From Amarolinea aalborgensis (lineage in GTDB: Bacteria > Chloroflexota > Anaerolineae > SSC4 > Amarolineaceae): DNA of 64,000 nucleotides. Both the position numbers and the translations under genes were made by a program. Below, one piece after another: positions 16,524 to 24,391 of the stretch; position 1 is the stretch's first letter; every line of letters starts with the position of its first letter. The stretch covers positions 186,001-250,000 of the forward strand of contig NZ_UETR01000002.1 in the NCBI RefSeq assembly GCF_900491745.1, given 5' to 3'. Under the pieces are notes generated by a model. That model was not told where the DNA came from, did no database searches, and saw nothing but the letters and a program-made list of their open reading frames with translations.

Positions 16524-17626
16524 TTTTCTCCTGCCTGGCCCACGGCTCGCCCGTACTGGTAATACGCGGCGCACGCGCCTTCCGCAGAGACCATCGGCGC
16601 ACCCAGGGGGTGCTCCGGCGTGCAGCGTGCGCCGAAAACGCTGCATTGGTGCGGCTTCCGAAGGCCTTGCAGGATTTGTCCGGCGATGCACAGCGGCGAT
16701 TCCTGCGCCGTGATGCTGCCAACCTCGAAGCGCAGCTCGGCATCGAAGCGGCTGTATTCGGGGCGCAGACGATAGCCGCTTTGCGGGATGACGCCGATGC
16801 CCCGCCAACCGCGATCGGTGACCTGGAAGACTCGTTTGACCAGCGTCTGCGCCGGCTCGTTTCCCTCGCGGCGCACGGCGCGCGCATACTGATTCTCGAC
16901 GCCAAAACGCCCGGCCTCGAGCGCCATCACCGTCATCGCAATCCCGTGCAGCAAATCCAATGGCTCAAAGCCGGTGACCACGATCGGAACACGATATTTC
17001 TCCGCCAACGGCTCGTATTCCCAATAGCCCATCACGGCGCAGACATGCCCGGCGGCCAGGAAGCCCTCCACCAGGTTCGTGGGCGAGCCAAGGATGGCCG
17101 CCATCGCCGGCGGCACCAGGACATGCGAGCACAGGATGGTAAAATTGGTCAGGCCTAGCTGCGCGGCTTGCCAGACGGCCATGGCGTTGGCGGGCGCCGT
17201 GGTTTCGAAACCAACCGCGAAGAAAACGACCTGACGGTCCGGCTGCTTCTGCGCCACCTTGACGGCATCCAGGGGCGAATAAACCATGCGCACATCGCCG
17301 CCGCGCGCCTTCACGCTGAGCAGATCGTCGGTCGAACCGGGCACGCGCAGCATGTCGCCAAAGGATGTGAAGATTACCTCAGGCCGGCGCGCGATCGCAA
17401 TGGCTCGATCAATCATCTCCAGGGGCGTCACGCAGACGGGGCAACCAGGGCCATGCACGAGGGTGATCGCCTCGGGTAAGAGGCGGTCAATCCCCGACTT
17501 GATCAGCGTATGCGTTTGTCCACCGCAGATCTCCATGATCGTCCAGGGCCGGGTCACGGCGCGCTGAATGGCGTGGAGGAACTTCTGCGCATCGGCCTCG
17601 CTGCGGTATTCATCAACAAAGCGCAT
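16520..17626 (-). CDS. hypD: Hydrogenase formation protein HypD
   Basis: The 368-aa iron-sulfur scaffold on which the Fe(CN)2CO unit is assembled with HypC. Conserved cysteine motifs are EICGGQTHT, GPGCPVCVTP, and the C-terminal CIAGQILQGL and HQCSVFGARC regions. The product length equals the family norm. It starts 13 bases after the hypC stop and overlaps hypE by 4 bases. It belongs to the single-strand block hypA-B-F-C-D-E. Confidence 0.96.
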   Translation of the reverse strand: MRFVDEYRSEADAQKFLHAIQRAVTRPWTIMEICGGQTHTLIKSGIDRLLPEAITLVHGPGCPVCVTPLEMIDRAIAIARRPEVIFTSFGDMLRVPGSTDDLLSVKARGGDVRMVYSPLDAVKVAQKQPDRQVVFFAVGFETTAPANAMAVWQAAQLGLTNFTILCSHVLVPPAMAAILGSPTNLVEGFLAAGHVCAVMGYWEYEPLAEKYRVPIVVTGFEPLDLLHGIAMTVMALEAGRFGVENQYARAVRREGNEPAQTLVKRVFQVTDRGWRGIGVIPQSGYRLRPEYSRFDAELRFEVGSITAQESPLCIAGQILQGLRKPHQCSVFGARCTPEHPLGAPMVSAEGACAAYYQYGRAVGQAGEK

Positions 17627-17639
17627 CGGGCGCCTCCCC

Positions 17640-17897
17640 CTATTCCGGCTGCGGTATTCTCAACTCACCCAGCTCGTCCATCTCGCGCAAGTAAGCAAAA
17701 ACTTGGCGGGCTTCGTCTTCATCCACCTTGCTGATGGCAAACCCAACATGGACGACGACATAATCGCCGATTTGGACATCGGGGACGTAGGCAAGGCAAA
17801 CATCCTTGACAATGCCGGCAAAGTTGACCTTACCCATCGTCATTCCGAGAGGATCTGGCTCGATCGCTGTCACTTTACCGGGAACACCCAGACACAT
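17640..17897 (-). CDS. hypC: Hydrogenase assembly chaperone HypC
   Basis: An 85-aa chaperone starting MCLGVPGKV, with the essential Cys2 that binds the iron precursor after Met removal. Further family marks are the VGDYV-like IGDYVVVHVGFAISKVDEDEA segment. ATG 17897 has GAGGAGG about 5 bases upstream; the longer open frame is unsupported. It carries the Fe(CN)2CO group between HypD and the HoxH precursor. The 131 bases between it and hypF hold no other gene. Confidence 0.94.
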   Translation of the reverse strand: MCLGVPGKVTAIEPDPLGMTMGKVNFAGIVKDVCLAYVPDVQIGDYVVVHVGFAISKVDEDEARQVFAYLREMDELGELRIPQPE

Positions 17898-18028
17898 ACA
17901 TACCTCCTCACCGGAGACTTTTGCCGTCCGGCTGCCAGGTGCAAACCGTGCGGGGCTGTCAATGAACCACCCCCCAGGCCCCAATTGCTCTTCATCGCGT
18001 CGCGGGCGGCAGATGCAGCCCACCGTTC

Positions 18029-20494
18029 TTAGGCGGCGCTCGTTTTGGTCAGCTGCGCGGCCGCTACAGCCACCTGACCCAGGCTGATCCCGCCGTCGTT
18101 AGCGGGCGTCTGGCGATGCCGCAGCACCTCGAAACCGGCCCGGCGGAGGGCAGGCGCGGTTCGTTCGGTCAACAGGCGATTCTGGAAACAGCCACCCGTC
18201 AAGGCCACACGGTTTGTTCCCACGTGCTCAGCCACGGTCACGATCGCCCCGACGAGCGCTTGATGAAAGCGTGCAGCGATGATACCCCGATCTGTCCCAC
18301 GGCGCAAGTCGGCCAGGATCGCTTCCAGCGTCGGCGACCAGTCAATCTGTTGTATAGGACGATCAGGGATGAGCGATGAAGGCAATTCAGCGTCGCGGTA
18401 GTGTGCTGAAACCGTAGTCAGCCGGATTGGATAGGCGTCGTGCACGTTCGGATTGGCTGCAAACTCCAACGCGAGCGCGGCCTCGCCCTCGTAACTCACG
18501 CGGGACCGAAGCCCGATCAGCGCGGCGATGCCGTCGAACAGGCGTCCCGCGCTGGTGGTGATGGGGGCATGCAGCCCTCGCTGCAGCATCTGACGCAGCA
18601 GCCGGCGCTCGCCAGGACGAAAGGCTTGCAGCGGGGCCAGGTCATCCATCTCAAACGCGGCGTCGCCGTAAAGTTCCCAGAGCAGCGCCAGGGCGACACG
18701 CGCTGGCTCCCGGATGGCGGCTTCCCCGCCGGGCAAGCGAAATGGGCGTAAAGAGGCCATGCGCGTGAAACCGGCTGCGTTGCCGAGCAGGAATTCACCG
18801 CCCCATATCGTGCCGTCTGCGCCATAGCCAGCGCCGTCCCACGTCACGCCGAGCGCCGGACCGTCCACCTGATTTTCGGCGAGGCACGCGGCCAGGTGCG
18901 CATGATGGTGCTGCACGGCGCACAGCCGCCCGCCGTGGGCGCGTGCCCACTGCGTGGAGAGGTAGTCAGGATGCAGATCGTGCGCAATGACCACCGGCTC
19001 GGCTTCGTAGAGGCGCAGGAAATCGGCGATCACGCGCTCGAAGGCATCCATGGCCTGAGGCGTCTCCAGGTCGCCGATGTGTTGACTGATGAAGACCTGG
19101 CGCCCGATGCTCAGGGCGACTGTATTCTTGAGATGGGCGCCGACGCCCAGGATCACCGGCAGCTCATGCTTGACCAGCACCGGCAGTGGGGCAAATCCCC
19201 GCGCCCGGCGCAGGAGTTGCGCCTGACCGTCCACCATCCAGGCCACGCTGTCGTCGGCATGACGGCTGATCGGCCGATCATGTACGAGGAAGAGATCAGC
19301 CACCGAGCCCAGGCGTTCGACCGCCTCGCGCTCGTCAATACAAATCGGTTCGTCGCTCAGGTTGCCGCTGGTGGCGACGAGGGGAAACTCGACCGCAGTC
19401 AGCAACAGGTGGTGTAACGGGGTGTAGGGCAGCATGAGGCCCAAGGTGGGGTGACCCGGCGCCACGCCTTCTGCAACCCCGGTTTCAGGCCGCCGCGGTA
19501 GCAGCACAATGGGCGCTTCGGGCGCCGTCAGCAGGCCTTCCGCTTCGGGTGACACCTCGCACAGCGCGCGCGCCTGCGCCAGGTTGCGCACCATCAGCGC
19601 CAGGGGTTTGGTCGGCCGCCGTTTGCGCTCCCGTAGACGGGCAACCGCAGCAGCGTCGCGTGCGTCCACCATCAGGTGAAAACCACCCAGTCCCTTGACG
19701 GCGACGATCTGATCGGCCGCCAGGGCTTCCGCCGCGGCGCATAGCGCGTCGTGGCCCGTTGCCAGGGTGACAATGGCAGGCGCAGGCGCGCTTGCGGCCT
19801 TCGCGGCCAGATTGATTTCTGCGCTGCCTGTGGCGCAACGCCACAGCGCGAGCTGCGGCCCGCACACCGGGCACGCGTTGGGCTGTGCGTGGAAGCGGCG
19901 GCTGCGAGGGTCTTCGTACTCGGCCTGGCAGCTTGGGCACATGATGAACCGCCGCATGGTCGTATGGGGGCGGTCGTAGGGGAGCGCTTCGATGATGGTG
20001 AAACGCGGCCCACAGTTGGTGCAGTTGGTGAACGGATAGGTGTAGCGCCGATCGTGGGGAGCGAACACCTCGGCCAGGCAGTCTGGGCAGGTGCTCATAT
20101 CCGGCAAGATGAGCGCCGTCTTGGCGCCCAACGCATCGCTGTGGCGAATCTCGAAGCCGCTGTCGCCGTTGGTCGGCAGCCAACTGGAGGTCAGCGCATG
20201 GATGACAGCGAGCGGCGGGCGCTCGGCGGGCAGGCGCTGCAGAAAAGCGTGCAGTCTATCGCCAGGACCTTCGACCTCGATGAACACTCCACGCGTATCG
20301 TTCAGTACCCAACCGCAAAGCTGGAGTTCGGTCGCCAGCCGGTAAACAAAGGGGCGGAACCCGACGCCCTGCACCGCCCCGTGAATCTCGACGCGCAACC
20401 GGCCGGCGGCCACATCGCCTGGCTGCGCAGACGCGGCGGCTGCCATGTCCGGTTGTTGGGCGCGATCGGGCGTTGGATGGCGCTCAGCCAACAT
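18029..20494 (-). CDS. hypF: Carbamoyltransferase HypF
   Basis: An enzyme of about 821 aa that turns carbamoyl phosphate into the thiocarbamate on HypE. In order: an acylphosphatase domain (VEIHGAVQGVGFRPFVY), zinc-finger pairs (CPDC, CTNCGPRF, CPSC, CPVCG), a YrdC-like domain (VAVKGLGGFHLMVDA and LVATSGNLSDEP), and a Kae1-like carbamoyltransferase domain (VQHHHAHLAACLAEN, VTWDGAGYG, LTGGCFQNRLL). The start is placed at ATG 20494, which overlaps hypB by 11 bases; an ATG at 20518 is also possible. It is the largest gene of the hyp block. Confidence 0.94.
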   Translation of the reverse strand: MLAERHPTPDRAQQPDMAAAASAQPGDVAAGRLRVEIHGAVQGVGFRPFVYRLATELQLCGWVLNDTRGVFIEVEGPGDRLHAFLQRLPAERPPLAVIHALTSSWLPTNGDSGFEIRHSDALGAKTALILPDMSTCPDCLAEVFAPHDRRYTYPFTNCTNCGPRFTIIEALPYDRPHTTMRRFIMCPSCQAEYEDPRSRRFHAQPNACPVCGPQLALWRCATGSAEINLAAKAASAPAPAIVTLATGHDALCAAAEALAADQIVAVKGLGGFHLMVDARDAAAVARLRERKRRPTKPLALMVRNLAQARALCEVSPEAEGLLTAPEAPIVLLPRRPETGVAEGVAPGHPTLGLMLPYTPLHHLLLTAVEFPLVATSGNLSDEPICIDEREAVERLGSVADLFLVHDRPISRHADDSVAWMVDGQAQLLRRARGFAPLPVLVKHELPVILGVGAHLKNTVALSIGRQVFISQHIGDLETPQAMDAFERVIADFLRLYEAEPVVIAHDLHPDYLSTQWARAHGGRLCAVQHHHAHLAACLAENQVDGPALGVTWDGAGYGADGTIWGGEFLLGNAAGFTRMASLRPFRLPGGEAAIREPARVALALLWELYGDAAFEMDDLAPLQAFRPGERRLLRQMLQRGLHAPITTSAGRLFDGIAALIGLRSRVSYEGEAALALEFAANPNVHDAYPIRLTTVSAHYRDAELPSSLIPDRPIQQIDWSPTLEAILADLRRGTDRGIIAARFHQALVGAIVTVAEHVGTNRVALTGGCFQNRLLTERTAPALRRAGFEVLRHRQTPANDGGISLGQVAVAAAQLTKTSAA

Positions 20495-21149
20495 TCGGTT
20501 CCAGGGTTTGTGGCCCATTGATGAGCCAGGTGAGCCAGCCGTCCATCCCCTCGCCGGTGCGGCAGGAAAGGGTGAAGAAGGGCACGCCGGGGTTGACCAT
20601 CTCGATCCCGCGGCGATAAGCATCCAGGTCGAACTCGAAGACCGCGGCCAGGTCGAACTTGTTCAGAATCACCACATCGGCGCTGGCGAACATGCCGGGG
20701 TATTTGTAAGGTTTATCATGGCCTTCAGGGGTGCTGCCGATCACCACGTTGACATGCGCGCCCAGGGCGAAGTTGGCCGGGCAAACGAGATTGCCCACGT
20801 TCTCGATGAAGAGCAGGCGCAACTCGCACAGAGGCAGGCGCGGCAACGCGTCCCGGATCATCGGCGCGTCCAGGTGACAGCCGCCTCCCGTGTTGATCTG
20901 CACCACGGGGATTCCATGAGCCGCGATCTTGTCGGCGTCAATGCTCGAGGCCAGGTCGCCCTCGATGACGCCGGGGCGGATGTCGGCTGGCAGTCGTGCG
21001 GCGGTCGCCAGGATCACGCTGGTTTTGCCGGCGCCTGGCGACGCCATGACATTCAGCACGCGCACCCCAACTTCGTCAAAGGCCGCCCGATTGGCGAGCG
21101 CGATGCTATCGTTTGCGCTCAGAATGTCTTGTGCGACAGAGATTTTCAC
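20484..21149 (-). CDS. hypB: Hydrogenase nickel incorporation GTPase HypB
   Basis: A 221-aa SIMIBI-class GTPase that delivers nickel to HoxH with HypA. The P-loop is ASPGAGKTS near residue 36, followed by EGDLASSIDADKI. INTGGGCHLDAPMI carries the CH metal pair, NKFD gives guanine specificity and SCRTGEG is the G5 region. It lacks the N-terminal CXXCGC nickel motif and any His-rich storage stretch, so it is the minimal form. It overlaps hypA by 4 bases and hypF by 11. Confidence 0.95.
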   Translation of the reverse strand: MKISVAQDILSANDSIALANRAAFDEVGVRVLNVMASPGAGKTSVILATAARLPADIRPGVIEGDLASSIDADKIAAHGIPVVQINTGGGCHLDAPMIRDALPRLPLCELRLLFIENVGNLVCPANFALGAHVNVVIGSTPEGHDKPYKYPGMFASADVVILNKFDLAAVFEFDLDAYRRGIEMVNPGVPFFTLSCRTGEGMDGWLTWLINGPQTLEPNVG

Positions 21150-21520
21150 GCGTCACCCACTTCGATGCTGTCAACCAGGAATGATTTGCCGCCTGTAACC
21201 TGCAAACGGGGGCTGTGGCAGGCTGGGCATTCAGTGAGCAAGGGGGGGCGCGCCCTGAACTGGTGGCCGCAATCCCCGCAGCGGGCGGTTGCGTGCTCAC
21301 GACGGAAGCGCAGCACGGCGCCTTCAGCCAATGTGCCTTTGCTCAGAATATCGAAGTAAAACTGGACTGAATCGTCCACGATGCTGCTCAAATCGCCGAT
21401 CACGAGGTCAATGGCCGTAATGGGCCGCGCGCCTGCGACTTCGGCGAGCTCAGTCGAGCCGCGCTGCGCAGTTTCAATAGCAATGTCGAGAATACCCTGT
21501 GTCACTGACAGCTCGTGCAT
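21146..21520 (-). CDS. hypA: Hydrogenase nickel chaperone HypA, with a repeat-derived insertion
   Basis: A 124-aa metallochaperone. MHELSVTQ supplies the N-terminal nickel-binding MHE motif, and two CXXC pairs (CGDC, CPAC) form the zinc site. Against ordinary HypA sequences the stretch GSTELAEVAGARP after helix 1 has about eight extra residues. These are encoded exactly by the 22-bp dispersed element at 21437-21458, so the insertion stayed in frame. It is the first gene of the hyp block; a promoter candidate lies about 100 bases upstream. A 4-base overlap couples it to hypB. Confidence 0.94.
   Translation of the reverse strand: MHELSVTQGILDIAIETAQRGSTELAEVAGARPITAIDLVIGDLSSIVDDSVQFYFDILSKGTLAEGAVLRFRREHATARCGDCGHQFRARPPLLTECPACHSPRLQVTGGKSFLVDSIEVGDA
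21437..21458 (-). repeat. 22-bp dispersed element inside hypA
   Basis: Read on the minus strand it begins CTCGACTGAGC and ends GCCGAAGTC. It is identical over all 22 bases to 42635-42656 (plus strand) at the start of an ABC ATPase gene. It is translated here as STELAEV. Confidence 0.85.
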
Positions 21521-21623
21521 GGTTGGCCTGTTGGAAAGAGTGGGCCGGGCCGGCAGCTCAACGCCAGGCGGCGACCCCGCAATGGCCCGCGCGATGCCGC
21601 TGTGACATCCCAGGCGCGCAGTT

Positions 21624-21653
21624 CTTGTACCACGCTTTGCACCGGATTGTCAA
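21624..21653 (-). promoter_or_regulatory. Promoter candidate for the hyp operon
   Basis: On the minus strand a perfect TTGACA (21653-21648) and TACAAG (21629-21624) are 18 bp apart. The start would be near 21617, giving a leader of about 97 bases before hypA. Confidence 0.45.
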
Positions 21654-21773
21654 GCTGGCAGGCAGTAACGCAGCAGTTCCAACGCCTGATCATCGGACCA
21701 GGCACAACAAGATTTACGATATGGCGGATGCGGCGTTAGGTGCATTTTTGGTGTTCTACATGCAGGCGGCGTT
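21654..21773 (+). pseudogene. Transposase relic (N-terminal fragment)
   Basis: The plus-strand frame here reads PDHRTRHNKIYDMADAALG and then AFLVFYMQ. This resembles, from memory, the start of a DDE transposase group whose members carry a DAALGAFxVFFMQSPSFL-like segment. There is no start codon in place, and similarity is lost after the MQ. The rest of the 519-base gap between hypA and the next gene shows nothing else recognisable apart from the hyp promoter. The family name is uncertain. Confidence 0.35.
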
Positions 21774-22039
21774 CTGCGAGCGCCAACTCCTGTGGAGGCG
21801 TCTTCTGGCTCTGCTTGCGATAGGCGTGCAGATTGTTCTGAGGCCATGCTCGCCGGTTGCGTAAGGCACGATAGCTGCGGTGGCAGACACAAACGAAACG
21901 CCGCCAGCGGCGTAAGTCACATTCTGTCTCATCCCCGCTTCCCGCTCAGGCGCCTGATAGGAAGGATGGGCATTGTGTTCAGCGCTTCCTGGGTAAGTTA
22001 CCCCGAACCGTCCCCTCTCTCGCCGAGCCCACAGCTGGC

Positions 22040-22540
22040 TCATTCCTTTTTGTTCTGCGCCGGTTTGGGACGGCGCCGCTTGGGCGTTTTGGCTTCCACC
22101 TGTGACAACGCCTCGGCATCCAGTAAGTCTTGGGGGCGTCCCGCGGCTCGTTTGGCCATGATGAGGTCGTCGCGTGCGATGAAAGCTACTTCTAGACCGT
22201 CGAAGTCCATGGTCATGCGTTTGGGCCAGGCTTCCTCGAAGGCTACGCCTGGGATGCCCATCAGGATGTCAACCCGTACGGGTGGTACACCCATCTGGTA
22301 GAAATAGCCTTCCTGGGCGAAATCGGCTGCGGACAAGTCCGCCAAAGGCGCGCCGAATTCGCGCAGCGCATCGTAGACGGCCTTGTCGTTTGCGGCGTCG
22401 GTGCTGATCCACAAATCCAGGTCTTTGGTGTAACGCGGTTCGGCTTACTGGATGAGGGCATAGCCGCCGATGACGAGATACCTAACCTGGTTGGCGTTGG
22501 AAAGACTCAATAGATCGCTGAAGTCGGAGTTGACGAACAT
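22040..22540 (-). pseudogene. Nucleotidyltransferase-fold gene interrupted by one in-frame stop
   Basis: From ATG 22540 the frame encodes MFVNSDFSDLLSLSNANQ, then VRYLVIGGYALIQ, a TAA stop (22447-22445), then AEPRYTKDLDLWISTD and 120 further residues without interruption. The two parts join perfectly into a 166-codon protein of the kind with GGYA and TKDLDLW motifs (DUF6036/AbiEii-like nucleotidyltransferase fold). The single TAA replaces a variable residue, probably a Tyr codon. The gene overlaps its upstream neighbour by 59 bases, a layout also echoed in the fragment at 55195. Either a recent nonsense mutation or a sequencing error would explain it. Confidence 0.7.
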
Positions 22541-22868
22541 CGCCGCCTCTGATCCTATGCGCATGTGCAATCAACTCCCAAGCGGCGTCAAAGCGCGCCT
22601 GGGATGGTTGGTCTTGCCAGAATTTCAGATCGAATGACCGATCAAGTTCTGCCAGTTTACCATGTCGTTCGACAAATCCCGTTCTCATCGCTGGCGTTAG
22701 TTCTTTGCCCGCAACTTGGGGAGCAGTAGGTTGGCTTATGATCTTTGAAGTTTGCCCAACAACGGCGTTTGCAAGGCCAGCGGCGCCGAGCTTGCCATTG
22801 CGCACACGATTGCGGCGGCCTGGGTTGGGTTGGCTTGGGTCTGTATAGGGTGTGATTTCGATTGCCAT
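22482..22868 (-). CDS. Conserved hypothetical partner of the nucleotidyltransferase gene
   Basis: A 128-aa protein with a basic, Asn/Gly-rich N-terminus (about 60 residues). The C-terminal half reads RSFDLKFWQDQPSQARFDAAW, then ELIAHAHRIRGGDVRQLRLQ, then RSIESFQRQPG. This half resembles short proteins often found directly ahead of DUF6036-type nucleotidyltransferases. The ATG at 22868 is chosen because the longer frame adds an unrelated Ser/Ala-rich lead. It overlaps the broken gene by 59 bases. A role in a toxin-antitoxin-like pair is possible but unproven. Confidence 0.6.
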   Translation of the reverse strand: MAIEITPYTDPSQPNPGRRNRVRNGKLGAAGLANAVVGQTSKIISQPTAPQVAGKELTPAMRTGFVERHGKLAELDRSFDLKFWQDQPSQARFDAAWELIAHAHRIRGGDVRQLRLQRSIESFQRQPG

Positions 22869-23130
22869 GGAGCTACTCTCTGGCTGCGCAGCGTGTGCAC
22901 AGCGAGCCGCTGAGTGACCGTTGGTTGCGGGTGAGACCCACGGTGAGCCAGATGCCACCGGGGTAGTATGGTTATCTGCCTATATTATTGAGGGCGTTTA
23001 CAGATTTGTCAAGTTGCCTCCCGTGGGCGGGCCGCCACGGATTACAGATTGGCCGATTGAAGAGGGCGGCGCCGCGCAGGGCCGCGCCAACGGCGGCGTC
23101 GTCCCGTCCTCCACGTGCTGATGTCTGTGC
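22869..23130. other. Gap between partner gene and lipoprotein gene
   Basis: I see no convincing gene, hairpin or repeat in these 262 bases. An AT-rich patch near 22975-23010 may hold the minus-strand promoter for the partner gene. Confidence 0.4.
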
Positions 23131-23781
23131 TCATGGGGCGCGCAAGAAGGTGAATGATTCGGTCAAGGTTGCGTACAGTCTCTGGAGTCTTTGGAACTCA
23201 TCGAATCGTTCTGTCCACGGAAGGAAGGTGAACACATAGACACGATCATGGTGAATAACCACCAACTGGCGCAGAACATCATAGGAGTAAATGTTATCCA
23301 GCAAGATGGCATCCTCGCCGCCAATCTTCGCCTCGGTGCGGGTCACGGGGATCGTTGGATTCGCTCTGGCGGCTAACTCATCAGCGACATTGGCCAGAGT
23401 TCGCCCCCCCATGTCGCTGACTTCAAGCAGCCCGTCGGCGACATGGCACGTGCCGGGAACACCGTCCGTCTGCGCCAGTGTGAAGCAGATGGATCTGCCA
23501 AAAAGGACGACATGATATTCAGCGGGATAGCGAAGGGCATAGCCCTCATTCTCATTGGCAAGGAGCGATATGGCGCTCGCAGGCATGGCGGCCGGTGATG
23601 GGGGCGGTTGGGTGGGTGTCTCGGCGGGGATTGGGGTTGGTGGAATAGACGTTGCTGTATCGGCGGGGATTGGGGTTGGTGGGATAGGCGTTGCGGTTAG
23701 TGAAGTTGGAGTCGCCATTCCGCAGGCCGCAACGGTCATGGTCAGGCACAGTATGGCCGCGAGCGCGAATTTGGTGAACAT
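23131..23781 (-). CDS. Predicted lipoprotein with Pro/Thr-rich linker
   Basis: A 216-aa secreted protein. MFTKFALAAILCLTMTVAAC is a lipoprotein signal peptide with the lipobox Cys at residue 20. A spacer of about 45 residues follows, made of repeated PIPPTPIPA(D/E) units encoded by a GC-rich direct repeat. The globular part (from LLANENEGYALRYPAEY) resembles PsbP/DUF1795-like domains, seen in VADELAARANPTIPVTRTE and FDEFQRLQRLYATLTESFTF. The start at 23781 has GGAG 7 bases upstream. An upstream ATG at 23868 also has a good ribosome site (GGGAG), but it would bury the signal peptide. Confidence 0.75.
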   Translation of the reverse strand: MFTKFALAAILCLTMTVAACGMATPTSLTATPIPPTPIPADTATSIPPTPIPAETPTQPPPSPAAMPASAISLLANENEGYALRYPAEYHVVLFGRSICFTLAQTDGVPGTCHVADGLLEVSDMGGRTLANVADELAARANPTIPVTRTEAKIGGEDAILLDNIYSYDVLRQLVVIHHDRVYVFTFLPWTERFDEFQRLQRLYATLTESFTFLRAP

Positions 23782-24206
23782 TGTTTTCTCCGTCAGCGAA
23801 GATTTGGAGAATGCTGGGAGCGCCCAGCGAGCACACAGTCGGGGGGTTAGGTTGCTTTGGGTCTGCATGGCGTTACTCCCTCTTTGTCAATTTGCCCGCG
23901 GCAGCTCCTGGAGTGATCCATTTCTATGCTGTCTGGTTGACGCCAGTGTTTGGCGCGTGCGGGCGCTGAAGCATGGCTCGGCGCGCCGATAGCCGTGGAA
24001 AGAGTGTGATGGCTAATGGCGTTCGTCACGGTTCAGATCGGTTACCTGCCGCATTATGTACAGAAATCGGCAAAACTACCACGCTCGGAGTAGAATGATT
24101 CGAAGCAGTGCCATGACACAATAACTGGTGATTACGGTGGCAAATGAACTGTGCCAATGGCAGTACGGGACGTACTTGCGACACAGAAACGAATGAACCA
24201 CGCAGA
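23782..24206. other. Gene-poor stretch before tRNA-Arg
   Basis: About 425 bases without a supportable gene. Short open frames on both strands lack ribosome sites and family resemblance. Base composition is more AT-rich than the operons around it. Confidence 0.45.
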
Positions 24207-24246
24207 AAAAACGAGACCAGGTTCCATAGAATCCGGTCTCGTTTTT
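24207..24246 (-). terminator. Bidirectional intrinsic terminator after tRNA-Arg
   Basis: AAAAACGAGACC at 24207-24218 and GGTCTCGTTTTT at 24235-24246 form a perfect 12-bp stem with a 16-base loop. The A/T ends give a T run in both directions. It lies 9 bases past the 3' end of the tRNA. Confidence 0.85.
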
Positions 24247-24254
24247 CGGCTGTG

Positions 24255-24326
24255 TACCCCCAGCAGGACTCGAACCTGCGCTTTTGGCTTCGGAGGCCAA
24301 CGCTCTATCCTCTGAGCTATGGGGGC
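24255..24326 (-). tRNA. tRNA-Arg, anticodon CCG
   Basis: A full 72-base cloverleaf on the minus strand. The acceptor is GCCCCCA/TGGGGGT (first pair G-U), the D arm GCTC/GAGC, and the anticodon arm TTGGC/GCCAA with loop CTCCGAA giving CCG. The T arm is GCAGG-TTCGAGT-CCTGC and the discriminator base is A. CCA is not encoded. It reads the Arg codon CGG, common in GC-rich genomes, and has its own terminator. Confidence 0.95.
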
Positions 24327-24391
24327 TGTACGAGCCAAGTTTAGCACACCTGCCTGCTTTTGGCAATCAGCACGCAGGTGCGCTGTCTTGG

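Noticed and set aside
24092..24366. Short proteins around the tRNA gene on both strands
   Set aside because: These frames run through the tRNA and its terminator and have no ribosome sites.
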